Below, in pieces: positions 15,702 to 24,748 of a stretch of DNA of 64,000 bases. Position 1 is the first letter of the stretch, and every line of letters begins with the position of its first letter. The stretch covers positions 1 to 64,000 of the forward strand of contig CAYQNU010000013.1 in assembly GCA_964419055.1 (NCBI GenBank), written 5' to 3'. This DNA is from CAYQNU01 sp964419055. GTDB taxonomy: Bacteria > Bacteroidota > Bacteroidia > Flavobacteriales_D > Parvicellaceae. Under the pieces are notes generated by a model. That model saw nothing but the letters and a program-made list of their open reading frames with translations, was not told where the DNA came from and did not search any database. A program made the translations under genes and the position numbers.

Positions 15702-16328
15702 TTAATTCGTTTTTGTTTTTTTTATGAAATATAAATAGGCAAAAATCATTACTGACGATCCTATTAAGACAAAATCCAAACGATCTTTGACAAAGGAGTG
15801 ACCTCCAAAATAATAACCCAATGAAGCTAGGCTTGAAATCCATAAAATTGCTCCTATGACATTATAAAACATATATCTTTTGAAATCCATTTTTATCATC
15901 CCAGCAATTACAGGTGCAAAATTTCTAATCAAAGGCAAATACCGGCCAATAATTAAGGTTTTTCCACCATGTTTTTCATAATAGGCAATGGTAAAATCTA
16001 TAGATCTTTGTTGAAATATTTTAATTTTTGTATTGGGCTTTAGACATCTAGGGCCCATTTTTCGCTCTCCAAACCAATATCCGAACCAATAACCCATCAA
16101 AGCGGCAGCGGATAATAATAAAATGAGCACAATCACATGTACATTTAAGATGGTAGGTTGCAAGGCACAAGAAGCCCCGGATACAAATATTAACGAATTA
16201 CCGGGTAATAAAAAGCCCACTAATAAGGTACATTCAGCAAAAACCAAAAATACTAAAAACATCAAACTTCCCCAATTAACAATAAATTCGGCAGAGGTTA
16301 GATTTTTAATAAATTCCAATACTTCCAT
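15702..16328 (-). CDS. DedA family membrane protein
   Basis: 208 residues, SNARE-associated/DedA (VTT) family. Typical features are FVFAECTLLVGFLLPGNSLIFVSG, the YWFGERKMGPR loop, KHGGKTLIIGRYLPLIRNFAPVIAGM (the conserved G-x-x-x-R...R-x-x-P segment) and several helices. DedA proteins are implicated in undecaprenyl-phosphate or phospholipid recycling and proton-motive-force homeostasis. It lies 12 bp after murQ and is probably co-transcribed, both tied to envelope maintenance. Confidence 0.9.
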   Translation of the reverse strand: MEVLEFIKNLTSAEFIVNWGSLMFLVFLVFAECTLLVGFLLPGNSLIFVSGASCALQPTILNVHVIVLILLLSAAALMGYWFGYWFGERKMGPRCLKPNTKIKIFQQRSIDFTIAYYEKHGGKTLIIGRYLPLIRNFAPVIAGMIKMDFKRYMFYNVIGAILWISSLASLGYYFGGHSFVKDRLDFVLIGSSVMIFAYLYFIKKTKTN

Positions 16329-16340
16329 TAAAGTGGTAAA

Positions 16341-17147
16341 TTATTTCTGAGAATCAATGGCCTTTCTCACGCTTCCGTACTTTGTTAACAATGCTTGTGC
16401 TTGATCATAATTAATATTCAATTCCGTCATTACCATTTTTGTTCCACGGTCTACTAATTTGTTGTTGCTCAATTGCATATCAACCATTCTATTGCCTACT
16501 ACTCTGCCCAACTTTATCATTACAGTGGTAGAAAGCATATTTAAAAGTAATTTTTGCGCTGTCCCCGATTTCATTCGTGTACTACCCGTAACAAATTCAG
16601 GTCCTACCACTGCAACCATTGGAAATTTGGCCACTTCACTCAAAGGACTACCTGGATTGCATGTGATACTGGCCGTAGTTATATTATTTTCATTGCATTT
16701 TTCTAAAGCATGAATAACATAAGGCGTAGTTCCTGATGCTGCAATACCTACCACGGTATCTTGGTCGCAAATGGCATATTGCTCTAAATCATACCAACCT
16801 TGATATTCGCTGTCTTCAGCAAATTCAACTGCCTTTCGGATAGCATCATCACCTCCTGCTATGATACCAATCACCAATCCGTGAGGCACTCCAAAAGTAG
16901 GTGGACATTCAGAGGCATCAACAATTCCTAATCTCCCGCTTGTTCCCGCACCTAAATAAAAAAGTCGCCCGCCTTTGAGCATTTTTGGAACTATATTTTC
17001 TACTAATTGCTCCAAAACGGGAATACATTCCTTAACCGCATGAGCCACTAATTGATCTTCTCTATTAATATTGGTTAATAATTCGAGCGTAGACATTTGT
17101 TCTAAATGGTCGTATTTAGAGGAGGATTCAGTAATTTTTTCTATCAT
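16341..17147 (-). CDS. murQ: N-acetylmuramic acid 6-phosphate etherase
   Basis: 268 residues with a SIS domain. It carries GRLFYLGAGTSGRLGIVDASECPPTFG near residues 60-87, GIAASGTTPYVIHAL, and STRMKSGTAQKLLLNMLST, all MurQ signatures; a glutamate in ASECPPT is the expected catalytic acid. The enzyme cleaves the lactyl ether of MurNAc-6-P in peptidoglycan recycling. The Bacteroidota form is shorter than the E. coli enzyme (about 300). No murP or nagZ lies nearby. Confidence 0.93.
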   Translation of the reverse strand: MIEKITESSSKYDHLEQMSTLELLTNINREDQLVAHAVKECIPVLEQLVENIVPKMLKGGRLFYLGAGTSGRLGIVDASECPPTFGVPHGLVIGIIAGGDDAIRKAVEFAEDSEYQGWYDLEQYAICDQDTVVGIAASGTTPYVIHALEKCNENNITTASITCNPGSPLSEVAKFPMVAVVGPEFVTGSTRMKSGTAQKLLLNMLSTTVMIKLGRVVGNRMVDMQLSNNKLVDRGTKMVMTELNINYDQAQALLTKYGSVRKAIDSQK

Positions 17148-17236
17148 AATATGCTGGCAAAAAGTAGGTGCTATTTCTCAATATCAAAGGGTTAACAACG
17201 AGTAGCCGAAGATACTTCAAAAAGGAAATTGCATTA

Positions 17237-17261
17237 GTTGAAAAAAAATCTATTTTTCAAC
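17237..17261. promoter_or_regulatory. Perfect 9-bp inverted repeat in the murQ / HU-SPOR divergent spacer
   Basis: GTTGAAAAA and TTTTTCAAC are separated by 7 bp. The site lies between two divergently transcribed genes and about 23 bp upstream of the plus-strand -7 element, so it is placed as an operator rather than a terminator. No regulator is identified. Confidence 0.4.
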
Positions 17262-17283
17262 TTTAAATTCTTTACAATAATCT

Positions 17284-17291
17284 TATCTTTG
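17284..17291 (+). promoter_or_regulatory. -7 element of the HU-SPOR gene
   Basis: TATCTTTG, 27 nt before the TTG start at 17319. Confidence 0.5.
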
Positions 17292-17318
17292 ACCCCCTAG
17301 ACTAAAAAAAACGACCCT

Positions 17319-18410
17319 TTGGACGCTATCATTAAAAATATTACCGAATTATTCTATCAGCACGATTGTATTGTTGTGCCTAGATTAGGTGGTTTTATTG
17401 CTAACTATCGTCCAGCTTTTTTTGATTCTGAAACCAATTTGGTTGTACCACCGCGTAAAGAGTTTATTTTCAATCGTTTTTTATTGCACAATGATGGTCT
17501 TTTGGCACATCATTTATCGGCAGATTTGGGTGTAAGCTATAATGAATCGGTAGTTTTGATTGATCGTTTTGTGGATGAACTGTTTAATGAATTGAAATCC
17601 AAAAATAGTTGCGCGATTGATTTGATTGGAACCCTTTATTATGATCCAAGTCAACATTTGCGTTTAAAAAGCCATAATCAAAATTATTTGTTATCCTCTT
17701 TTGGATTGCCTATAGTAAAAAGTTTACCCAAAATTCATACGTTGGTTGAGGACACTACTCCTGTAATTTCCATTGCTAAAGAAATCGTTCATCCGGTTAA
17801 GGAAGTTACAGAAGAAGCATACGATGACAAAGTAATTGCCATTACTCGTAATCAAAAATCTTCAACAGCTAAATGGTGGATAGCGGCTGCCATGCTACCT
17901 ATTGCTTTTTATTCAGCATGGATACCCATGAAAACAGATTTGTTTAAAAAAGACGGTCATTTTCATTACTCTGATTTAAATCCATTTGTTTTCGAAAAAC
18001 CAGTTGGTGTATACGCTCCTACAGATGGTTTTGCTATGCGCATTGATTCATTACAGTACACTTTTTCTTCCTCAGAATTTGATAAAACAATTGAGGTAAA
18101 TAATGCTGACACGTTAATTTATGTAGATCATTCAAACCTAAATGAAAATGTTGCTGAAGTGGTAACTATTTCTAATAAAGGTGAATATCATCTTATTGGT
18201 GGCTGTTTTTCGAATGAAGAAAACGCAAATAAATTTGTAGCAGATATGCAATCGAAAGGCCTAACAGCTCAAATTATTGATCAAGCAGGGGGTTTATATC
18301 GTGTGTCTGTTGCCAATTGCGCTTCAGGTGAAGAGGCTACAGTTCAGAAAAGTCATCTTGAAACCGACCTTAATATTCCAACTTGGATACTGAAAAAAGC
18401 TCAAAAATAA
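17319..18410 (+). CDS. CCDC81-type HU domain / SPOR domain membrane protein
   Basis: 363 residues. Residues 1-135 match the bacterial CCDC81-like HU double domain (CIVVPRLGGFIANY, KEFIFNRFLLHNDGLLAHHL). A single transmembrane segment at about 186-204 is followed by a linker and a C-terminal SPOR domain (about 285-361; YHLIGGCFSNEENANKFV). The protein would hold the HU part in the cytoplasm and the peptidoglycan-binding SPOR part in the periplasm, suggesting a septum-linked role. The start codon appears to be TTG; no in-frame ATG occurs near it. The end overlaps recX by 28 bp. Confidence 0.85.
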   Translation: MDAIIKNITELFYQHDCIVVPRLGGFIANYRPAFFDSETNLVVPPRKEFIFNRFLLHNDGLLAHHLSADLGVSYNESVVLIDRFVDELFNELKSKNSCAIDLIGTLYYDPSQHLRLKSHNQNYLLSSFGLPIVKSLPKIHTLVEDTTPVISIAKEIVHPVKEVTEEAYDDKVIAITRNQKSSTAKWWIAAAMLPIAFYSAWIPMKTDLFKKDGHFHYSDLNPFVFEKPVGVYAPTDGFAMRIDSLQYTFSSSEFDKTIEVNNADTLIYVDHSNLNENVAEVVTISNKGEYHLIGGCFSNEENANKFVADMQSKGLTAQIIDQAGGLYRVSVANCASGEEATVQKSHLETDLNIPTWILKKAQK

Positions 18411-18877
18411 TAACGGTTCATGATGCTTTAGAAAAACTAAGGAGTTTTTGTGCCTATCAAGAACGCAGCCATCAAGACGTTTGGAAAAAAATGGCTACTT
18501 TTCAGCTCAATCAAAATGAGCAAGAACACATTATTTTATTGCTTATTCAAGGAGATTATCTCAATGAATCGCGATTTGCAGAATCGTTTGTGTCGGGAAA
18601 AGTAAATATAAAAAAATGGGGACGCGCAAAAATCAAATCTAAATTAAGAGAAAGAGGAATAACCGATAAACTCATTTTAACAGCCATGCAACAGATTGAT
18701 AATGGTGTTTACTTTGAGAATTTGAGGCAAGTCTTTACTGTGAAAAATAATCTTATTAAAGAACCAAATCTTACTAAACGTAAGTACAAATTGGCCAATT
18801 ATTTACTCTCAAAAGGATATGAATCCAACTTAATATGGGAGGTGATTAACGATTACTTTTTAGAGGAATTAAATTAA
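18383..18877 (+). CDS. recX: RecX family regulatory protein
   Basis: 164 residues of three-helix repeats: LEKLRSFCAYQERSHQDVWKK, LLIQGDYLNESRFAESFVSGKVNIKKWGRAKIK and LRERGITDKLI are the classic RecX pattern. RecX modulates RecA filament growth. The likely start is TTG at 18383 inside the upstream gene (28-bp overlap), since no ATG exists in frame near the beginning; a slightly later non-ATG start cannot be excluded. recA is not in the window. Confidence 0.88.
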   Translation: MDTEKSSKIITVHDALEKLRSFCAYQERSHQDVWKKMATFQLNQNEQEHIILLLIQGDYLNESRFAESFVSGKVNIKKWGRAKIKSKLRERGITDKLILTAMQQIDNGVYFENLRQVFTVKNNLIKEPNLTKRKYKLANYLLSKGYESNLIWEVINDYFLEELN

Positions 18878-18904
18878 CTCTAGAGTGATCAATTAAACAC
18901 ACCA

Positions 18905-19522
18905 CTAAGAGAATAACCCTTGTAATTCAGCATCAATACCTTGAATTATTTTACCCAAGTCTTCGGGATTTTCATTAAAGGAATTGTTGTCGACATCAAT
19001 TATCAAAACTTTTCCTTTATCGTAAGTAGATATCCAAGCTTCGTAGCGTTCGTTCAAACGTTTTAAATAATCTATTCGGATGCTTTCTTCATACTCACGA
19101 CCTCTGCTTTGAATGTTGTTAACCAACTTTGGAACGCTAGCTCTTAAATAGATTAATAAATCAGGAGCGGAAATAAACGATTCCAATAAATTGAACAGAG
19201 AAAAATAGTTTTCAAAATCTCGAGTGGTCATAAGACCCATAGAATGTAAATTGGGAGCAAAAATAAAGGCATCTTCATAAATCGTTCTATCTTGAATAAC
19301 CGTTTGCGTACTTTCTTTAATTTCTTGAATTTGAGTGAAGCGGCTATTTAAATAATAGACTTGTAAATTGAATGACCATCGTTGCATGTCATCATAAAAA
19401 TCCATAAGATATGGATTAGTATCTACATCTTCAAAATGGGTTTTCCATCCGTAATGCTTTGACAATAAATCAGTTAGTGTTGTTTTACCGGCTCCTATAT
19501 TTCCTGCTATGGCTATGTGCAT
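18905..19522 (-). CDS. Deoxynucleoside kinase (dAK/dGK-like)
   Basis: 205 residues. P-loop GNIGAGKT (7-14), the substrate segment FEDVDTNPYLMDFYDDMQRWSF, the catalytic DRTIYED motif (ERS/DRS equivalent) and the LID region RGREYEESIRIDYLKRL are those of the dNK/TK2 family. It phosphorylates deoxynucleosides for salvage. Specificity (adenosine/guanosine versus pyrimidine) cannot be told from sequence alone. It stands alone and converges on recX with 27 bp between the stop codons. Confidence 0.88.
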   Translation of the reverse strand: MHIAIAGNIGAGKTTLTDLLSKHYGWKTHFEDVDTNPYLMDFYDDMQRWSFNLQVYYLNSRFTQIQEIKESTQTVIQDRTIYEDAFIFAPNLHSMGLMTTRDFENYFSLFNLLESFISAPDLLIYLRASVPKLVNNIQSRGREYEESIRIDYLKRLNERYEAWISTYDKGKVLIIDVDNNSFNENPEDLGKIIQGIDAELQGLFS

Positions 19523-19605
19523 GATGTTCTTAATTTTTCAAGCAACTAAAGTAAAAATTATATTGTTTTAAACAGCGTTTTTTTGAGAAAAAACTTATTT
19601 ACATG

Positions 19606-20433
19606 TTACTTTTCTACTGTAAACTCAGAGGAAGTGATTTTTCCATTTTCAAAACCGTAAAACTGATTGTTATAGAATCCGAAAATATCCACTAATGTTG
19701 ATTTAAGTTGCAAAGTAGCTGATTCAACAGATTTAAGATGAAAGGCTTCAACAACTCCTTTGTGAGCAACATAAACAAAGTCATCAGCGGGAAAAATATA
19801 GTCCACATTTAAAACAGGTATGGTTTTATAATAGGCGCCATACATGTCAAATAGTAAAATACCATTGTTGGGGCAAACTAAAAAAAGATACCCATTGTTT
19901 TCAATCATTAATTTTGGTTCAATCTGAATTTTACCTATCATCTGTTCCAAATTCCCTGATTGATAGATGGTTTCAAAATTTTGGGAGAGTTTTTTTAGCT
20001 GAAAAGTCGCTTGATCATAAAGCCACATCCCATTGTCCATTTTGCTAGATGCTACCATTTGCACTTGATACATACCGAGAGCATCAAAACCAATGGTTTG
20101 TCCATTGTGTACACTTAATGTGTTGTCAGTGATGACCATCTGTTGCAAATTTTTATAAAAGATAAGCACTCTCAATGGATTGGAAACGTCAATGGAATGA
20201 ATTTCACCCAATGACTTGTTGCTGTATGTAAAGAGTAACTTACCGTCAATATCGTATTTGTCGATTACATCATGGTGAACATGGTAACGATTACCTTGAT
20301 AATCGAGTCTATTATAGGAGGTGTTTTCGAGTTTATTGTTCTCTGTTATAACAGACTGTTGAGTTGAGCATCCAACACTTAATAAACAACCTATCAGAAG
20401 AAATAGTTTAGATATGTATAGCCAATAGTTCAT
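19606..20433 (-). CDS. Lipoprotein of unknown function, coupled to the GH3 gene
   Basis: 275 residues. Signal peptide with lipobox LSVGC (Cys22). The mature part shows repeated short beta-strand blocks (GKLLFTYSNKSLGEIHSIDV, NGYLFLVCPNNGILLFDMYG, DFVYVAHKGVVEAFHL) suggestive of a small beta-propeller. It overlaps the end of the upstream GH3 gene by 26 bp, so the two are likely translated together. No function can be assigned; similar lipoproteins beside GH3 genes exist in related genomes (from memory). Confidence 0.75.
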   Translation of the reverse strand: MNYWLYISKLFLLIGCLLSVGCSTQQSVITENNKLENTSYNRLDYQGNRYHVHHDVIDKYDIDGKLLFTYSNKSLGEIHSIDVSNPLRVLIFYKNLQQMVITDNTLSVHNGQTIGFDALGMYQVQMVASSKMDNGMWLYDQATFQLKKLSQNFETIYQSGNLEQMIGKIQIEPKLMIENNGYLFLVCPNNGILLFDMYGAYYKTIPVLNVDYIFPADDFVYVAHKGVVEAFHLKSVESATLQLKSTLVDIFGFYNNQFYGFENGKITSSEFTVEK

Positions 20434-21934
20434 CTACAATGGTTGAATCATTTTTTAAACGAGGTATTTTATGTTGGCCCCCTAATTTCCCTTTACCTTT
20501 GAGCCAAATCTCAAACGTTCCTTGATTAAGAACTATTGTTTGAGGGAGCATAATATTGAGGTCATGTGCTCTTTTGGCGTCATAATCACTATTAATCAAC
20601 CGCAATTGCTGGTCTAATTCATTTACAAATATATTCAATTCTTTTGGCTTTGAATTAAATTCAATAAGCCATTGATGAAAACCACCCGACTTATCTTTAA
20701 AAAAGCGAGGACAAACAGTGTAATTATTGACGGAACATCCCAATTTATCGCACGTTTTTTTTAGAGCATTTTCTGTATTGCTAACTATTAATTCTTCACC
20801 AAATGCATTTAGAAATTCTGTTGTACGACCAGTAACTCTAAATCTAAATGGGGCTAAATGAGTAAATTCAATAGTATCTCCAATGATATAGCGCCAAAGT
20901 CCCGCATTTGTATTGATTACCAATGCATAGTTGATACCCATTTCAACATCTTCAAGTGTAATAGTTTCGGATTGAATACCTTGATAAGAACTCATAGGAA
21001 TAAATTCATAAAAAATTCCATAATCTAACATGAGCAGCATATCATCGCCTTTTAGGGTATCTTGAATTCCAAAAAAACCTTCGCTGGCATTATATGTTTG
21101 GACATAATTCATGGAATCAGTTTTAATGATTTCCATAAATTGACTTCTATAAGGTTCAAAATTTACACCTCCATGCATATACAATTCTAAGTTAGGCCAA
21201 ACATCGAGGATATTCGTTACTTTTTGTTGCTCCATTATTTTTTTAAGTAATACCAAGGTCCATGAAGGTACTCCTGCTAAAATCATAACATCTTCTTTAA
21301 CAGTCTCTTGAGCCATTTTGTGTAATTTCTCATCCCATTGTTCCATCAATGTAATGCCTTTGCTCGGGGTTCTGCGCCACTCACACCACCATGGCAAATT
21401 ATTGACAATGATGGCCGAAAGGTCACCAAAATAGCTGTCTGCATTGATGGGATTGATTTGTGAACTGCCTCCAATGATGAGATGTTTACCCTTAAATAAT
21501 TTTGTTTGTGGATGATGTTGATAATACATTGCCAGTAAATCCTTACCTCCTTTGTAGTGACAATCTTCAAGTGATTCTTTACTCACGGGAATGAGTTTGC
21601 TTCTGTGAGAAGTAGTGCCAGAGGATTTAGCAAACCATAAAATAGTGGACGGCCATAAGAGATTTTGTTCACCGTCCATTAATCGTTCTACATAAGGTTG
21701 AACATCTTCATAGGTTTGAAGTGGAACAGCTTTTGTGAATTCTTTATAAGATGATAAACCATTAAATGAATGCTTTTTTCCAAATTCAGTTTTTGAACCG
21801 TGCTGAATTAACTCATGGAAAACCTCCCATTGAACTTCAAAGGGAAACTTAATAAATAATTCAATTTGATGAATGCGTTTTTTAATTAACCATGAAAAAA
21901 TGGTATTCAATGGTGTACCCAAAGATTTACCCAT
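20408..21934 (-). CDS. GH3 family acyl-adenylate-forming protein
   Basis: 508 residues, full length for the bacterial GH3 family. The adenylation core is recognisable by FAKSSGTTSHRSKLIPVS (P-loop-like, about 105-122), YNASEGFFGIQD and YALVINTNAGLWRYIIGDTIEF, then TGRTTEFLNAFGEEL. Plant GH3 enzymes conjugate amino acids to auxin or jasmonate; bacterial homologues presumably couple an acyl acid to an amine, substrate unknown. It is followed, with overlap, by a lipoprotein gene. Confidence 0.85.
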   Translation of the reverse strand: MGKSLGTPLNTIFSWLIKKRIHQIELFIKFPFEVQWEVFHELIQHGSKTEFGKKHSFNGLSSYKEFTKAVPLQTYEDVQPYVERLMDGEQNLLWPSTILWFAKSSGTTSHRSKLIPVSKESLEDCHYKGGKDLLAMYYQHHPQTKLFKGKHLIIGGSSQINPINADSYFGDLSAIIVNNLPWWCEWRRTPSKGITLMEQWDEKLHKMAQETVKEDVMILAGVPSWTLVLLKKIMEQQKVTNILDVWPNLELYMHGGVNFEPYRSQFMEIIKTDSMNYVQTYNASEGFFGIQDTLKGDDMLLMLDYGIFYEFIPMSSYQGIQSETITLEDVEMGINYALVINTNAGLWRYIIGDTIEFTHLAPFRFRVTGRTTEFLNAFGEELIVSNTENALKKTCDKLGCSVNNYTVCPRFFKDKSGGFHQWLIEFNSKPKELNIFVNELDQQLRLINSDYDAKRAHDLNIMLPQTIVLNQGTFEIWLKGKGKLGGQHKIPRLKNDSTIVDELLAIHI

Positions 21935-21974
21935 GTTGCGGTGTATTTAAAAAATTAAAAAACGAACGTAACTT

Positions 21975-22073
21975 TTATCCAAAAATTACGATGCCGAAAA
22001 TCACTAACAAAGCTAAGCCAACATAAATGTAGCCTATACCTGCTGTGCTTTCGTGAAAATTGCTATCTGACAT
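21975..22073 (-). CDS. 32-residue single-span membrane peptide
   Basis: The minus strand reads ATG (22071-22073) to TAA (21975-21977). The peptide starts MSDSNFHESTAGIG and ends in a hydrophobic helix (YIYVGLALLVIFGIVIFG) that runs to the last residue. A promoter element TATATTTG (complement of 22095-22102) lies 21 nt upstream, and the spacer otherwise has no gene. Small one-helix proteins of this kind often stabilise membrane complexes; no family is recognised. The sharp boundaries and promoter make it a likely real gene that length cut-offs would miss. Confidence 0.6.
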   Translation of the reverse strand: MSDSNFHESTAGIGYIYVGLALLVIFGIVIFG

Positions 22074-22232
22074 AATTATTAATTATTTATGCTGCAAATA
22101 TACAGTTTTTATAAAATTCTTAGATATCTATTTTAGATTTATTTTTTAAATGATAGAATTATACAAAATGTGTTATGTAAAATGTATAATTGAAAGGATT
22201 GTGAAAAGAGGTTGAAAACTAAAAATGAATAC

Positions 22233-22592
22233 TTACTTTTCAATCATTTTAATTTCATCAATTACCACAGGTTTAGACTGAAAACAAGCCGATTGACTAC
22301 TTCTTGATTCACGGTATTTAAGCCATACTAATGCACCTTCCACTTTGTAATTGGTGTCTTCTGGCCAAGAAATAGGATTTAACAATTCTTTGTTTGCGGT
22401 ATTTTCTAGCAAAAAACCACACCCATCTTTATCTTTCAGATTTATTATTTTAGCTTTGATATACCCTTCGCTCAAAATAGTCTGTTCTCTTTTTTTATCG
22501 TCATCACTCATTGTGGTGGTAGATTGTTTTGTTTTACACCCAGTGATTAATACAAATGTTAACACAAAAATTCCAATAGAATAAAGTTTCAT
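22233..22592 (-). CDS. Small lipoprotein of unknown function
   Basis: 119 residues. Signal peptide with lipobox ITGC (Cys19). The mature domain (KAKIINLKDKDGCGFLLE..., VEGALVWLKYRESRSSQSACF) is beta-rich and contains two further cysteines that could pair. A -7 element TATCTTTG (complement of 22627-22634) lies 34 nt upstream and is back to back with the glyS promoter. No known family. Confidence 0.75.
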   Translation of the reverse strand: MKLYSIGIFVLTFVLITGCKTKQSTTTMSDDDKKREQTILSEGYIKAKIINLKDKDGCGFLLENTANKELLNPISWPEDTNYKVEGALVWLKYRESRSSQSACFQSKPVVIDEIKMIEK

Positions 22593-22626
22593 AATGAGTT
22601 AAAAATTAATTTAGATAGTTTCTTCA

Positions 22627-22666
22627 CAAAGATAAATCAATTTTCATTCCTAATCGCTTATCTTTG
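22627..22666. promoter_or_regulatory. Divergent -7 elements, lipoprotein / glyS
   Basis: TATCTTTG occurs on the minus strand (22627-22634) for the small lipoprotein and on the plus strand (22659-22666) for glyS, 25 nt before its ATG. Confidence 0.55.
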
Positions 22667-22691
22667 CAACCTTATAAAAAATACGAGCAAT

Positions 22692-24227
22692 ATGTCAAGT
22701 TACGAAGACGTTTTTAAGAAGGTAATTTCCCACGCCAAAGAATTTGGTTTTGTGTTCCCAAGTAGTGAGATCTATGATGGATTGAGTGCCACATATGATT
22801 ATGGTCAATATGGAGTGGAACTAAAAAATAACATCAAAAAATATTGGTGGATGTCGATGGTGCAAATGCACGAAAACATAGTGGGATTGGATGCAGCTAT
22901 ATTTATGCACCCTACTACTTGGAAAGCTTCAGGACACGTGGACGCCTTTAATGATCCAATGATTGACAATAAAGATTCTAAAAAACGTTACCGTGCAGAT
23001 GTGTTGGTGGAAGATCATATTGCTAAAATTGAAGAAAAAATAAACAAAGAAGTTGAAAAGGGAAAAGCTCGTTTTGGAGATTCTTTTGATGAAATACAGT
23101 TTAAAGCTACCAATCCAAATGTAGTAAGACGAGTGGAAGAAATTGCCGCAATCAACGTTCGTTTGGAAAAAGTGCAAGCCGAAAATGATTTAGATGGATT
23201 CAAAAAACTGATAGAAGATTTAGAAATCATTTGTCCGGTAAGTGGTTCTAAAAACTGGACCGAAGTGCGTCAATTTAACTTGATGTTTGGAACAGAATTA
23301 GGCTCTGTGGCCGGTGATGCTTCTACCATATATTTACGTCCTGAAACAGCTCAAGGTATATTTGTGAACTTTTTGAATGTGCAGAAAACAGGTAGAATGA
23401 AAATTCCGTTTGGTATTGCTCAAGTAGGTAAAGCATTTAGAAATGAGATTGTAGCTCGCCAGTTTATTTTTAGAATGCGAGAGTTTGAACAAATGGAAAT
23501 GCAATTTTTCATCAAACCTGGTACGCAACAGGAATGGTATGCCTACTGGAAAGAAGCGCGTATGAAATGGCATCAAGCATTAGGTTTTGGAGCTGATTTT
23601 TATCGATTCCACGACCATTTAAAATTGGCACATTATGCGGACGCTGCTTGTGATATTGAATTTAAATTTCCTTTTGGTTTTAAAGAATTGGAAGGAATAC
23701 ACTCGCGTACCGATTTTGACTTGAGCCAACACGAAAAATTCTCTGGTAAGAAATTACGTTATTTTGATCCTGAAGAAAACGAAAATTACGTACCTTTTGT
23801 ATTGGAAACTTCGGTGGGATTAGATCGTATGTTCTTAGCCGTATTGTCTACCTCTCTTAAAGAGGAGGTTTTGGAAGACGGTTCTGAACGTTCGGTTTTA
23901 AAAATACCAGCAGCATTAGCACCTATCAAAGCAGCCATATTGCCTTTGATTAAAAAGGATGGTTTACCTGAAAAAGCACGTGAAATAATGAATTCATTGA
24001 AGTTTGATTACAACTGTCATTACGAAGAAAAAGATACTATTGGTAAACGTTACCGCAGACAAGATGCCATCGGAACACCTTATTGCATAACTGTTGATCA
24101 TCAAACATTAGAGGATAATACGGTTACCATTCGTGAGCGCGATAGCATGAGCCAAGAACGTGTTAACATAAGCGAATTACATCGTATTATTGGTGAAAAC
24201 GTGAGCATGAGCAAACTGTTGATGTGA
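22692..24227 (+). CDS. glyS: Glycine-tRNA ligase, dimeric class II type
   Basis: 511 residues, the single-chain class II enzyme. Motif 2 region GKAFRNEIVARQFIFRMREFEQMEMQFF, the Gly-binding segment LRPETAQGIFVNF, motif 3 LETSVGLDRMFLAVL and the C-terminal anticodon-binding domain (IKAAILPLIKKDGLPEKA onward) are all present. A eukaryote-like insertion (about 95-175) is helical. The start follows a consensus promoter. Confidence 0.95.
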   Translation: MSSYEDVFKKVISHAKEFGFVFPSSEIYDGLSATYDYGQYGVELKNNIKKYWWMSMVQMHENIVGLDAAIFMHPTTWKASGHVDAFNDPMIDNKDSKKRYRADVLVEDHIAKIEEKINKEVEKGKARFGDSFDEIQFKATNPNVVRRVEEIAAINVRLEKVQAENDLDGFKKLIEDLEIICPVSGSKNWTEVRQFNLMFGTELGSVAGDASTIYLRPETAQGIFVNFLNVQKTGRMKIPFGIAQVGKAFRNEIVARQFIFRMREFEQMEMQFFIKPGTQQEWYAYWKEARMKWHQALGFGADFYRFHDHLKLAHYADAACDIEFKFPFGFKELEGIHSRTDFDLSQHEKFSGKKLRYFDPEENENYVPFVLETSVGLDRMFLAVLSTSLKEEVLEDGSERSVLKIPAALAPIKAAILPLIKKDGLPEKAREIMNSLKFDYNCHYEEKDTIGKRYRRQDAIGTPYCITVDHQTLEDNTVTIRERDSMSQERVNISELHRIIGENVSMSKLLM

Positions 24228-24228
24228 G

Positions 24229-24732
24229 TTGAGTCAATCAAAAAATGATATTAATTTACTAGATAGAGATTATTTAGTTGAAAAATCCATTCAAAAGCCC
24301 GTTTTAATTAATTCCACAGTTCTGCTATATACTGGAATTTTTGGATCAGTATTTACCAGTTGTTTGTTGATTTGTTACAATTTGTATGTTCTGAAACATA
24401 AGCGAAAAATAATTGGAGTGTTGTTGTTGGGATATATTTTTGAATTTAGAGTTTTCGTTTATTTTTTGGGATTTGGAGATGGTTTATATTACGTATACAA
24501 ATATTTCTTTCAAATTATATTAAGTGTAGGTATAGCATATCCACTTTTCAATAATATGTTTGCTAAGGTCAAGTTTCAGCATTTTGAAGGAAATAAACCA
24601 ATATATATAACAATTTTGGCTGTAATCTATGGACACACGTTAGGTCATTTTCTTCTCGTCAAGCTTACCCAATTAATCATGTTCTTATACAACCTGGTAT
24701 ATGTATATTTAGAGTATGCAATCATTCCTTAA
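24229..24732 (+). CDS. Multi-pass membrane protein of unknown function
   Basis: 167 residues with four to five hydrophobic segments (about 26-48, 58-78, 85-108, 125-155). The start appears to be TTG, 1 bp after the glyS stop codon, as no early ATG exists; co-transcription with glyS follows. No family is recognised. A histidine and several aromatics sit in the last helices (GHTLGHFLLV). Confidence 0.65.
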   Translation: MSQSKNDINLLDRDYLVEKSIQKPVLINSTVLLYTGIFGSVFTSCLLICYNLYVLKHKRKIIGVLLLGYIFEFRVFVYFLGFGDGLYYVYKYFFQIILSVGIAYPLFNNMFAKVKFQHFEGNKPIYITILAVIYGHTLGHFLLVKLTQLIMFLYNLVYVYLEYAIIP

Positions 24733-24748
24733 TGAAGTTCAGAAAAGG

